NCBI GenBank assembly: GCA_964640535.1
Contig: CAZXFS010000006.1
Span: 35,981 to 99,980, forward strand
Direction of reading: 5' to 3'
DNA: 64,000 bases
Origin: Alloprevotella sp964640535
GTDB lineage: Bacteria; Bacteroidota; Bacteroidia; Bacteroidales; Bacteroidaceae
The position numbers were made by a program, and so were the translations under genes. Positions 43,569 to 52,366 of this stretch are shown here, in pieces. The notes under the pieces are model-generated. The model was not told the origin of the DNA. It ran no database searches and saw only the letters and a program-made list of their open reading frames with translations. Position 1 is the first letter of the stretch, and each line of letters begins with the position of its first letter.

Positions 43569-45902
43569 TTATTCAAAGAAGCTGTCGGCGCGACGGTGCT
43601 CTTCTTCTGCCGCCCGTTGCGCCTCAGCGGCGTCGGCGTCGTCGGTGGTTTCTGTCGTCACCCGTGGGGCGGGCCGCGGTATGACGAAATCCTCCGTCTG
43701 ACTGTACCCCAACAGGCGGTCGTTGTAGACCTTGGTCATAAAATAGGCCCATATGGGCAGCGCCGACGAAGAGCCTTGCCCCATCTGCATGGAGTTGAAG
43801 TGGATGGTGCGCTCCTCACCGCCGACCCAGCAGGCCGTCACCAAGCGCGGCACCAGTCCCATGAACCAGCCGTCGCTATTGTCGTTCGTCGTACCGGTCT
43901 TACCGGCGATAGGGCCGGTAAGGTTGTATTTGCTACGCAGTCGGCGACCCGTTCCCTGGTCGATGACGGCTTGCAACATATCCAGCATCTTGTAAGAAGT
44001 CTCCTCGCTGAGCACCTCATTCATCCGCGGAGTGAAATCGGCAATGACGTTTCCCTGATTGTCTTCGATACGTGTCACCAATATCGGGGCCACGCGGATA
44101 CCTTTATTGACAAAGGCCGTATAGGCGCTGGCCATCTCGCCGACCGTTATCTCGCAGGCACCTAAGCAGAGGGGCATGGAGGGATATATCTCGTTGTTGG
44201 CGACGCCGAAGGTCTTCAGCAAGTCTACCAGTCGCGTGCCGCGCGGGTCGATCTGCGCCATTAAGGCCGCCGTCACCCAGTTGTTCGACTGGCTCAAGCC
44301 CCATTTCAGGGTCACCTGCTGCCCATAGCGGGCGCGGCTGCCGTTGCGCGGGGTCCAGTTGCCATAACTGCGTTGCACGTTGAGCACCGTCGACGACGGT
44401 GTCCAGCCATCTTCCATCGCCATGGCATAGACGAAGGGCTTCATGGTAGAACCTATTTGTCGGCGTCCCACCATGGCCATATCATACTGAAAGTGGGTAT
44501 AGTCCGGGCCGCCGACATAGGCCTTCACATAGCCCGTAGCGGGGTCCATCGACAACAATCCTGCGCGCAGGAAGGCCTTATAGTAACGGATGGAGTCCAT
44601 CGGCGTCATGCGCACGTCGCGCTCGCCCTGGTAACTGAACACTGTCATGTCGACGGGGCGCCGGAAGGCTTGTTCTATCTCTTCGTCGGTGGCCCCGGCC
44701 TGCTTCATCGTGCGATAGCGCTCGCTCTGACGCATGGCCCGCTTCAGGGCGCGCTCTACGTCGCCGCGTGTAGCCGAGGCGTTATAGGGGAAGTTGGGGT
44801 GTCCCTCTTGTTCTTTGTTGAATTCGCGCTGGAGATAATTGCCCACATGGCGTCGCACCGCCTCCTCGGCATAGCGTTGCATACGCGAGTCGATAGCGGT
44901 GTACACCTTCAGGCCGTCGACATAGAGGTCGTAGGATGAGCCATCCTTCTTGCGGTTCTTGCGACACCATCCATAGAGCGGGTCGGTCTCCCAGGCCAGA
45001 GAGTCGGCATAGTAGAGGTTGGCGGTGGTATAATCGCGCCGCTCCGGCTTCTTGGCCATCATGATGCGACGCAGGTATTCCCGCAGATAGGCGGCGGTAC
45101 CGTCTTTGTGGTCTACGCGGTGGAAGTTGAGTCCCAGTTCGCTCTGTGCCACAGCGTCATACTCCCCCTCGCTCAAGCAACCGGCCTTCACCATCTGGTG
45201 AAGCACCACATTGCGTCGCTGGCGGCAGCGCTCCGGTTCGCGGACGGGATTAAAATACGAAGGGTTCTTGCACATTCCCACCAGGGTGGCCGCTTCCGAG
45301 AGCGTCAGGTCGCGGGGCGACTTTCCGAAATACACCTGTGCAGCCGTCTTGATACCCACGGCATTGTGTAAGAAGTCGAAATAATTCAGATAGAGGGTGA
45401 GGATTTCTTCTTTGGTATAGAGGCGTTCCAATTCGGTGGCTATCACCCACTCCACCGGTTTTTGCATCAAACGTCCCGAGGTACTGGCGGCCGTCGACGA
45501 GTAGAGCTGCTTGGCCAACTGCTGCGTGATGGTACTGCCGCCGCCCGCCGCCTTTCGACGCAACAAGCCGCGCCCCACCACGGCACGTCCCAGGGCGCGC
45601 ACGTCAATGCCGGAATGCTCGTAGAAGCGCACATCTTCGGTGGCCACCAATGCTTGGAACACATAGGGAGATATACTGTCGTAGTCCACAAAGACGCGGT
45701 TCTCTCCCAGCGACCACGTGCCGATGACCTTCCCGTCGGCTGTCAGCACCTGCGAGGCGTAGCGGCTGATAGGACGCTGCAGTTCATCGAGGGGAGGCAT
45801 ATAGCCCAGCCACCCCACCTTTATCAAGGCAAAGGCTGCAGCTGTCAAGACGACGAGGAGACCGAAGAGACTCCATATAATGGTGAGAATAAGTTTTCGC
45901 AT
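43569..45902 (-). CDS. Class A penicillin-binding protein (PBP1A type)
   Basis: Bifunctional peptidoglycan glycosyltransferase and transpeptidase in the inner membrane, 777 residues. One N-terminal membrane helix (about 4-28). The glycosyltransferase domain shows VATEDVRFYEHSG (catalytic Glu near 89) and GGSTITQQLAKQLY. The transpeptidase domain shows the active-site Ser in IGSTMKPFVYAM, the SxN motif in LSQSNNWV and the KTG motif in AGKTGTTNDNSDGWF. I use the ATG at 45902; a TTG at 45950 in the promoter region is unlikely. It heads the pbp-kdsB-MORN-glgB run and is preceded by a palindrome-linked promoter. Confidence 0.95.
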   Translation of the reverse strand: MRKLILTIIWSLFGLLVVLTAAAFALIKVGWLGYMPPLDELQRPISRYASQVLTADGKVIGTWSLGENRVFVDYDSISPYVFQALVATEDVRFYEHSGIDVRALGRAVVGRGLLRRKAAGGGSTITQQLAKQLYSSTAASTSGRLMQKPVEWVIATELERLYTKEEILTLYLNYFDFLHNAVGIKTAAQVYFGKSPRDLTLSEAATLVGMCKNPSYFNPVREPERCRQRRNVVLHQMVKAGCLSEGEYDAVAQSELGLNFHRVDHKDGTAAYLREYLRRIMMAKKPERRDYTTANLYYADSLAWETDPLYGWCRKNRKKDGSSYDLYVDGLKVYTAIDSRMQRYAEEAVRRHVGNYLQREFNKEQEGHPNFPYNASATRGDVERALKRAMRQSERYRTMKQAGATDEEIEQAFRRPVDMTVFSYQGERDVRMTPMDSIRYYKAFLRAGLLSMDPATGYVKAYVGGPDYTHFQYDMAMVGRRQIGSTMKPFVYAMAMEDGWTPSSTVLNVQRSYGNWTPRNGSRARYGQQVTLKWGLSQSNNWVTAALMAQIDPRGTRLVDLLKTFGVANNEIYPSMPLCLGACEITVGEMASAYTAFVNKGIRVAPILVTRIEDNQGNVIADFTPRMNEVLSEETSYKMLDMLQAVIDQGTGRRLRSKYNLTGPIAGKTGTTNDNSDGWFMGLVPRLVTACWVGGEERTIHFNSMQMGQGSSSALPIWAYFMTKVYNDRLLGYSQTEDFVIPRPAPRVTTETTDDADAAEAQRAAEEEHRRADSFFE

Positions 45903-45947
45903 AGGAAAGAAGGGGGATGGTGAGGGATGCCCGTCACGAGCCACCCG

Positions 45948-46003
45948 CAAAGGTAGTGCAAACGAGTGAAGTGAAAAAGCAAGCCAGCTTGTTTTTTCAC
46001 TTC
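45948..46003 (-). promoter_or_regulatory. PBP promoter with 17-bp-arm palindrome
   Basis: On the minus strand: -7 box TACCTTTG (45948-45955), CACTCGTTTGCAC just upstream, then a palindrome at 45968-46003 with 17-bp arms (16 of 17 paired, 2-nt centre). It is nearly the same element as before ruvX. Leader of about 45 nt to the ATG. The rest of the gap to 46195 shows no gene. Confidence 0.7.
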
Positions 46004-46195
46004 CAAATGCGGCCTACCTTATAAAAAGGAGCAAAAACTACACTAATGGAGGAAGAATGGCAAATGGGGAAGTGCTGCCTGCCTTATCACAGATAACAAT
46101 AACTTCTAACGAGAGGAGGACAATACTACTCAAAAAACAGCCGTGTTCCGCCGAAGCGCGCAGGCCTTCCGGAGCGTTCTCTTTCAGGGTCTCCC

Positions 46196-47017
46196 CTATT
46201 CGTTCTCCTTTGTCGGCAGTTCATACATCCGCGAGGGACGGGTACGCGGCAGGGCCTCCACCACGACGCCCTCCTCTCCCACCGTGAAGCCGGCACGGGT
46301 GAGCGCCGCCGTCGTCGCCCCGACGGCCAATTCCGGGCGATTGTTCTCTTCACTGAGATGGCACAGCCATACGTGCTGCACGTCGCGCCGCAGCGTCGTT
46401 GCCAGAAAGTCGGCCGCCAGCACATTCTCTATATGCCCGCGCCCGCCGGCGATACGTGCCTTGAGGAAGGGCGGATAGCGCCCGGCCTGCAACATGGCCG
46501 CGTCATAGTTAGACTCCATCACCACCCACCGGGCCTGCGCCACATAGCGCGCCAGCGTATCGGTGACCTGCCCTACATCGGTGGCGATGCAGAGCGACAG
46601 CGTCCCCACCTCAAGGAGATAGCCGCAGCAGTCGGCACTGTCGTGAGGTACGCGAAAAGCCGTCACACGTGCCGGCCCCACCTCGAAAGGCTCTTCCGGC
46701 GTCACCATACGGCGTTGGGAAGCCTCCGGCGTCTTGCGCACGAAGCGGTTGCGATCCATTCCCATAAAGACATCGGGGAGTGCATAGACCGGTATGCGCA
46801 ACGCTGCCGCCAACGACCCCACCGCCTTGGCGTGATCGGCATGGTCGTGTGTCACCAGGATGGCCTTTACTTCCTGCAAAGAGCATCCGTAATTGAGAAA
46901 ATGACGTTTAAGGGCACGCACGCCGATGCCCACATCAATGAGCACGCCTTGCCCTTCACTATAGAGATAATAGCAGTTACCGCTACTGCCACTGCCAAAG
47001 CTGATAAATTTCAACAT
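46196..47017 (-). CDS. MBL-fold metallo-hydrolase (YycJ/WalJ type)
   Basis: 273 residues. Metallo-beta-lactamase fold with the metal motif VTHDHADHAKAVG (about 57-69, HxHxDH variant), the opening KFISFGSGSSGNCYYL and the later VMESNYDAAML and WLCHLSEENNRPE. YycJ-like proteins are 5' exonuclease-like enzymes associated with cell-wall coordination in Firmicutes; a nuclease function here is inferred. It is a separate transcript with no TAnnTTTG box directly before its start. Confidence 0.88.
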   Translation of the reverse strand: MLKFISFGSGSSGNCYYLYSEGQGVLIDVGIGVRALKRHFLNYGCSLQEVKAILVTHDHADHAKAVGSLAAALRIPVYALPDVFMGMDRNRFVRKTPEASQRRMVTPEEPFEVGPARVTAFRVPHDSADCCGYLLEVGTLSLCIATDVGQVTDTLARYVAQARWVVMESNYDAAMLQAGRYPPFLKARIAGGRGHIENVLAADFLATTLRRDVQHVWLCHLSEENNRPELAVGATTAALTRAGFTVGEEGVVVEALPRTRPSRMYELPTKENE

Positions 47018-47466
47018 AAGAAGATGCTATACCTGAGCTTGCGGGATGTTTCAGACACGCTGCGAAGGCATACCCATGCGTCAAGAGGCAGCGTAGCCGA
47101 CCACATCACAGGGTGGTACGAAAGGCAACAAACGCAGAGGGAGAGAAACAAGCCGTCAACCCTTATTCTTGAATCCTATGAGCAGGCAGAAGAGGATGCC
47201 GCACGGGATTCCATATACGCGGAGAGCCCGCCCTCACCGGGAGCTGGAGCCCGTGAGAGCAGAATTCTCTATCGAACGGGGCCGCCCCAAGGCTGTCCCG
47301 CCACAGCACTGAAACGGAAAGACGCCGATTCTGACAGCGGCCTCCCTTTCCGGACAGCGAATTTAGCAAAAGGCCGCGAGATAGAGGAGCCCCCGACGAT
47401 TTATTTTTCAGAAAATACTTTCTCTGCTAACTCGGGAGGAGCGCAGAGAGGCGATACCTCACTAAA

Positions 47467-47722
47467 AAACGTGCTTATCGTGAAGCCGGAAGGGGCAAAA
47501 AAGTGTGCGCGAAGGCCACGAGAATCGAAAAAAATCCACCACGCCCGTCTCTGAGGCCGAACGCGGCACGCACGAAGCCTCCGAAGCGTTAAAAAAAGTG
47601 ACGTTTTTGACATATAGTGTCACACCGGATAGAAAAGATGGGGCCGCCGCGCGGCGAAACAAATCCCGGAGAAGTTTCAACAAGTCCGGGACTTGTTCCG
47701 ACAGATCCGGGACTTGTTACAA
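47467..47722 (+). repeat. Dispersed intergenic repeat, copy 2
   Basis: Shares the ordered blocks of copy 1 and copy 3: TTATCGTGAAG, GCGCGAAGGCCACGAGAATCG, CGTTAAA, GTGACGTTTTTGACATATA, GCCGCGCGGCG, then AACAAATCCCGGAGAAG. It ends with two 21-bp-period palindromic units (TCCGGG at 47685 and 47706). The perfect palindrome TGACATATAGTGTCA lies at 47608-47622. Plus orientation, pointing toward the HAD gene. Confidence 0.85.
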
Positions 47723-48123
47723 CGAGCACCCACCTCAGCAGTCTTCGCCCCGCTCTTCAAGGATTTTAACTTTTTGAAGGAACCTCCGTCCGATACAATC
47801 CGTATTTTGGGGAGCTGCCGCGATGTTATAGAATGTAAAAGCGAAGCCATTTTCGCTTCATTCCCTTGAATTTTTCGTGAAGAAACGCATCTTTTCGCGG
47901 CGATCGCCCCTAAAATCGCACAAAGAAGAGCACAAAGTCGACATTTCCGGCCGTTTCCGTGTGTCAAGATTTTTCCAAAGAATCAGGAGTTCACAAAAAC
48001 TTTTTTCAAAAAATCGCGCAGAAGGTTCAAGAAATCACATGAGTGACGTCGGAGCCGGGCGGTACTTGTCCTCAAAAACCGCAAAAACGGGGCCGCTCAT
48101 TTTTGCATTCCACTCGCTTGCAC

Positions 48124-48131
48124 TACCTTTG
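48124..48131 (+). promoter_or_regulatory. HAD gene promoter -7 box TACCTTTG
   Basis: TACCTTTG preceded by CACTCGCTTGCAC, the same extended motif as at the ruvX and PBP promoters. It ends 10 bp before the ATG at 48142. Confidence 0.65.
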
Positions 48132-48141
48132 CACTCAAAAT

Positions 48142-48786
48142 ATGACTATGTCTCACACAGCTTTCCTACACGCCGCCCTCTTCGACCTTGACGGTGTCAT
48201 CGTCGACACAGAGCCCGGCTACACACAACTTTGGGCCGCCATCGGGGCACGATTCTGTCCGCAAGTTCCCGACTTGGCCCACAAAATCAAAGGGCAGACA
48301 CTGCCGCTCATTTTCGGCACTTACTTCCCCGACGAGGAGGTGCAAAGCCTCATCCGCCAAGAGCTCACCCGCTTTGAGCAGTCGATGGACTTCCCCTTTA
48401 TCCCCGGAGTGATAGACTTCCTCACCTCGCTGCAACACCAAGGAGTGCCCACAGCCATCGTCACCAGTTCCGACCGCAGTAAGATGGAGGCGCTCTACCG
48501 CCACCACCCGCAACTATCTTCCTTGTTCTCCGCCATTCTCACGGCGGAAGACTGCCAACGATCGAAGCCGGCGCCCGACGGATACCTGGAGGCGGCACGC
48601 CGATTGAAAACGGACGCAGCGCAATGTGTCGTCTTTGAGGACAGTCGCGGCGGACTACAAGCGGCACGCGCCGCAGGAGCCCATGTCGTGGCTCTCGCCA
48701 CGACACTGCCCCGCGAAACAGTGGCGCCGCTGGCCGACAGCGTCATCACCGATTTCACCGGGCTCACATGGCCGCTCCCTCAATAA
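48142..48786 (+). CDS. HAD-superfamily phosphatase, beta-phosphoglucomutase-like
   Basis: 214 residues. HAD motif I is ALFDLDGVIVDTEPGY (residues about 11-26, nucleophile Asp), motif II is AIVTSSDRSKM, and motif III/IV is CVVFEDSRGGLQAARAAGA. The helical cap between motifs I and II fits subfamily I (beta-phosphoglucomutase/phosphoglycolate phosphatase). Substrate cannot be read from the sequence. I use the ATG at 48142; an ATG two codons later is equally good. A promoter box ends 10 bp upstream and a hairpin follows the stop. Confidence 0.87.
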   Translation: MTMSHTAFLHAALFDLDGVIVDTEPGYTQLWAAIGARFCPQVPDLAHKIKGQTLPLIFGTYFPDEEVQSLIRQELTRFEQSMDFPFIPGVIDFLTSLQHQGVPTAIVTSSDRSKMEALYRHHPQLSSLFSAILTAEDCQRSKPAPDGYLEAARRLKTDAAQCVVFEDSRGGLQAARAAGAHVVALATTLPRETVAPLADSVITDFTGLTWPLPQ

Positions 48787-48806
48787 CCCTTTTTCAAGAA
48801 AAAGGG
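48787..48806 (+). terminator. Possible terminator after the HAD gene
   Basis: Perfect inverted repeat CCCTTTTTC/GAAAAAGGG directly after the HAD stop, followed by a T-rich CTTTCATCTTTT. Only a very short loop if the whole arm pairs. It precedes panB by about 40 bp. Confidence 0.5.
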
Positions 48807-48847
48807 CTTTCATCTTTTAGTATACCCTGTAAAGAATCTATATAAAT

Positions 48848-49666
48848 ATGTCTACCTATACCCCTACTGAAATCAAGAAAGTAACCGCCCGCCACCTCGC
48901 CAAGATGAAAGCCGAGGGACAGAAAATAGCCATGCTCACGGCCTACGACTACACCACGGCGCGCATCGTCGATGGCGCCGGAGTCGACGTGATACTCATT
49001 GGCGACAGTGCCTCCAACGTGATGGCAGGAAACGACACCACGGTGCCCTTCACCCTTGAGGAGACCATCATCTATGCACGCGCCGTAGCCCGCGGCGTCA
49101 AGCGGGCACTGGTGGTGGCCGATATGCCCTTCGGTAGCTACCAGGTGACGGCCGACGACGCCGTACGCAACGCCATCCGTCTGGTCAAAGAGACGGGCGT
49201 CGACGCCGTCAAGATGGAGGGAGGCGAAGCCATCGTCCCTGCCGTACAACGCATCGTGGCGGCAGGCATCCCCGTAGTGGGACACTTAGGACTCACGCCG
49301 CAAAGCATCCATCAGTTTGGCACCTATGCCGTACGCGCCCGCGAGGCGGAGGAGGCACAGACGCTCATCGACGACGCCCGACGCCTGGAGACCGCAGGAT
49401 GCTGCGCCATCGTTGCCGAGAAGATACCGGCAGCCCTCACCGCAAAGGTGGTGGAGGCCTGCCACATCCCCATCATCGGTATCGGTGGCGGCGCCGCCGA
49501 CGGGCAGGTGTTGGTCATCGACGATATGCTGGGAAAGAACGCCGACTTCTCGCCCAAGTTCCTCCGGCGCTATGCCGACCTCCACAGCATCATGACAGAC
49601 GCCATTGCCCACTATGTCGATGACGTCAAAACGGGCGACTTCCCCAACGAGGCCGAAAGCTACTAA
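48848..49666 (+). CDS. panB: 3-methyl-2-oxobutanoate hydroxymethyltransferase
   Basis: First step of pantothenate (CoA precursor) synthesis: adds a hydroxymethyl group from methylene-THF to 2-oxoisovalerate. 272 residues with the family motifs AMLTAYDYTTARIVDGAG, ILIGDSASNVMAGND, ALVVADMPFGSYQ, VKMEGG and GHLGLTPQS. The catalytic Glu is in CAIVAEKIPAAL and the C-terminal VPP-like region is intact. It lies 37 bp upstream of malQ; no panC or panD is in the window. Confidence 0.97.
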   Translation: MSTYTPTEIKKVTARHLAKMKAEGQKIAMLTAYDYTTARIVDGAGVDVILIGDSASNVMAGNDTTVPFTLEETIIYARAVARGVKRALVVADMPFGSYQVTADDAVRNAIRLVKETGVDAVKMEGGEAIVPAVQRIVAAGIPVVGHLGLTPQSIHQFGTYAVRAREAEEAQTLIDDARRLETAGCCAIVAEKIPAALTAKVVEACHIPIIGIGGGAADGQVLVIDDMLGKNADFSPKFLRRYADLHSIMTDAIAHYVDDVKTGDFPNEAESY

Positions 49667-49702
49667 ACAACGGGGTTCATTACCCATACACACCTTATCA
49701 CT

Positions 49703-52318
49703 ATGCCGACACTGACCTTCCGCATCGACTACGCCACCACTTCCGGCTGGCACCTCGTCATCGACCTCCGCTCATCGGCGGGGGAGGCTCTCTCTCTGCC
49801 GCTCCATACTACCGACGGCTACACCTGGGAGACCACCTTCTCGTTATCGCAAAAAGGGGCCACCGCCTATGGATACCGCGTGGTGGATGCGGAGGGGCAC
49901 ACCCTGCGCTCCACGGCGCCCGACGCCTTCCTCCTCACCACCACACATGAGGACGCCCTCTACTGCTACGACCGATGGCCACAGGACGAGGAGGTGGGCG
50001 TATTCCGCCATACACCCTTCGCCCTTCCCCGGAAGGCTGCGCCGACGACGTCCTATCTCCGTCTGCAATGTGCCGCCCCCCTCGATGGATACGACTGGGC
50101 GGTGGTGGGCGATTCGAAGGCCCTGGGGCAATGGGATCCCGCGAGGGCGGTACCCCTGCAGTGCATCGGCCCGGCAGAATGGGGAGCTTCTCTCTCGGCC
50201 GACGACATCGCGGCAGGCGTTGCCTATAAATATATATTGTGCCGAAAAGAAAAGACGGGACAGCCGGAGGATATCTTATGGGAAGAGGGTGACAACCGCC
50301 ACCTCCTCCCGACGGCACTCTTCCCCCGTCAGCAATGCATTGTCACCGACGACGCCCCCCGCCTGTCTACCACCCTGCAACAACGTCTGCGCCGACGTGG
50401 GGCGGGCGTGGTAATACCCGTATTCTCGCTTCGTTCCAAAGGTAGTCAGGGCATCGGTGACTTTGGCGACCTCATCCCCCTCATCCACTGGGCACGGCAG
50501 ACGGGCATGACGGCCATCCAGTTGCTCCCCATCAACGATACAACGAGTACGGGGACGGCACGCGACTCTTACCCCTACAACGGCATCTCCGTGTTTGCCC
50601 TCCACCCCATCTACCTCGACCTGCGCGAATGGGATGACCTGCCGGAATATGAGGACTTCCGCCGCGAATGGCGCCCGCTGAACGAGCAAGCAACGGTCGA
50701 CTATGCCACCGTCTTCACCCTCAAGATGCGTTTCTTGGCCACGCTCTACCGCCGACAAGGAACGACGGTGCGGCAAAGCGCCGCCTACCGCACGTTCTGC
50801 CGCACGATGCGCGACTGGCTCGACGACTACTGCCTCTACCGGGTGGACCACCGCGACGAGGTGGCAGCGCTCCCCGCCGAGGCGGCAACACCTGACTTCT
50901 TCCGCTTCACTCAATATCTATTACACACGCAGATGACAAAGGCGCACCGAGTGGCGCGAGAATGCGGTATCCTCCTCAAAGGGGATATCCCCATCGGCGT
51001 CCACCCCCACAGCGTCTGCGTGGCGACACACCCGGAACTCTTTCACACCGACGGAGCGGCAGGAGCACCGCCCGACGACTTCGCCCGCCACGGGCAGAAC
51101 TGGGGATTTCCCACCTACAACTGGGAAAACATGGCCCGCGATAACTACCAATGGTGGCGCCGCCGCCTCCAACACATGGAGCGCTACTTCGACGCCTATC
51201 GCATCGACCATGTCTTAGGATTCTTCCGTATCTGGGAGATTCCAACAGACCAGGCCGACGGCCGCTTGGGACACTTCCGCCCCGCCCTTCCCTTCTCCGC
51301 CGAAGAGATACACGCCGCGGGATTTATTGCCGATATCTCTCTTTATACGACCCCCTTTCTCACCACCTCACAACGCACGGAATGGGCGGCAGAGTTCCCC
51401 AACATCGTCTGGGACGACTATTTCCAACCGGACCGTACCGGGCGCTATCGCCTGCGGGCGCCGTGGAACAGCGGAAGCTACCTCCTGCAGCACCTGCCGG
51501 AGGGGAAATGGCAAAGCCGACTTCTGGAGTTGCTCGCCGACGTCCTTTTTCTGGAAGACAAGGAGAGGAAGGGTTATTACCACCCGCGCATCAGCGGTGC
51601 GGAGACAACGGCCTATCACTCCTTGACGGAACACGACCGCCGCGCCTTCGACCGCTTGCACGAGGACTTCTTCTACCACCGCCACAATGACTTCTGGGCA
51701 CAAGAAGCCCTCCGCAAACTGCCGGCCATCGTCCGCTACCACACCGACGAAACGCCCACCATGCTCCCCTGCGCCGAAGACCTCGGCATGATACCGGCCT
51801 CGGTGGGCGGCGTCTTGAAACAGTGGAACATACTCTCGCTGGAGATACAACGAATGCCCAAGAGAGGGCCGCACCGCTTTGCCGCACCCGCCAACAACCC
51901 CTATCTATCGGTAGCCACTATCGCCACGCACGATATGCCCCCGCTACGCCTGTGGTGGAAGGAGGACAAGACACGGGCGGAACAGTTCTATCATGAAGCC
52001 CTCCACCACGAAGGGCCCGCCCCGGAGGAGGCCACGCCGGAGCTCTGCCGCTATGTGGTGGCCAATCATCTGGCCTCGCCCTCGATGCTGTGTCTCCTTG
52101 CCCTTCAGGACTATCTGTCCATCGACGAACAGCTGCGCCGCCCCACACCGGAGGAGGAGCAGATCAATGTGCCCGCCGACCCGCATCACGTCTGGAACTA
52201 CCGCATGCACCTCACACTGGAGACACTCCTCGCCGCCACCGATTTCAACCGACGTCTGCAGAGAATGATGGCCGACGCCGGACGCACAACAGCAGGAGAC
52301 AGTATGTCAAAAAAATAG
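49703..52318 (+). CDS. malQ: 4-alpha-glucanotransferase with N-terminal starch-binding modules
   Basis: GH77 disproportionating enzyme, 871 residues. Two N-terminal CBM20-like modules (about 1-100 and 105-215; the second has DGYDWAVVGDSKALGQWDPARAVPL) make it DPE2-like rather than E. coli MalQ-like. The catalytic region begins near residue 235 (GVVIPVFSLRSKGSQGIGDFGDL). The nucleophile Asp is in AYRIDHVLGFFRIWEIP, the acid/base Glu in PCAEDLGMIP and the stabilising Asp in ATHDMPPLRLWW. It likely handles glycogen or maltodextrins with GlgB, which is 8 kb away. Confidence 0.94.
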   Translation: MPTLTFRIDYATTSGWHLVIDLRSSAGEALSLPLHTTDGYTWETTFSLSQKGATAYGYRVVDAEGHTLRSTAPDAFLLTTTHEDALYCYDRWPQDEEVGVFRHTPFALPRKAAPTTSYLRLQCAAPLDGYDWAVVGDSKALGQWDPARAVPLQCIGPAEWGASLSADDIAAGVAYKYILCRKEKTGQPEDILWEEGDNRHLLPTALFPRQQCIVTDDAPRLSTTLQQRLRRRGAGVVIPVFSLRSKGSQGIGDFGDLIPLIHWARQTGMTAIQLLPINDTTSTGTARDSYPYNGISVFALHPIYLDLREWDDLPEYEDFRREWRPLNEQATVDYATVFTLKMRFLATLYRRQGTTVRQSAAYRTFCRTMRDWLDDYCLYRVDHRDEVAALPAEAATPDFFRFTQYLLHTQMTKAHRVARECGILLKGDIPIGVHPHSVCVATHPELFHTDGAAGAPPDDFARHGQNWGFPTYNWENMARDNYQWWRRRLQHMERYFDAYRIDHVLGFFRIWEIPTDQADGRLGHFRPALPFSAEEIHAAGFIADISLYTTPFLTTSQRTEWAAEFPNIVWDDYFQPDRTGRYRLRAPWNSGSYLLQHLPEGKWQSRLLELLADVLFLEDKERKGYYHPRISGAETTAYHSLTEHDRRAFDRLHEDFFYHRHNDFWAQEALRKLPAIVRYHTDETPTMLPCAEDLGMIPASVGGVLKQWNILSLEIQRMPKRGPHRFAAPANNPYLSVATIATHDMPPLRLWWKEDKTRAEQFYHEALHHEGPAPEEATPELCRYVVANHLASPSMLCLLALQDYLSIDEQLRRPTPEEEQINVPADPHHVWNYRMHLTLETLLAATDFNRRLQRMMADAGRTTAGDSMSKK

Positions 52319-52350
52319 CGCGGGTCTTTCGCTATTACAGTGGAAAAATG

Positions 52351-52358
52351 TATCTTTG
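52351..52358 (+). promoter_or_regulatory. Promoter -7 box TATCTTTG before the DUF177 gene
   Basis: Perfect TAnnTTTG, ending 8 bp before the ATG at 52367. Likely start of the DUF177-rpmF-fabH transcript, with little or no 5' leader. Confidence 0.65.
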
Positions 52359-52366
52359 CAGCCGCT

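Larger units (their letters stand above)
47018..48141. other. 1.1-kb gene-free region between divergent genes
   Basis: No supported gene in either direction; the long plus-strand frame ending at 47554 is antisense to the MBL gene and unrelated to any family. It holds dispersed repeat copy 2 (47467-47722) and the HAD gene promoter (48124-48131). The rest (47018-47466 and 47723-48110) has no structure I can name. Confidence 0.6.

Noticed and set aside
46358..47554. Plus-strand 398-codon open frame
   Set aside because: Antisense to the MBL hydrolase for most of its length and runs into the repeat; no domain.
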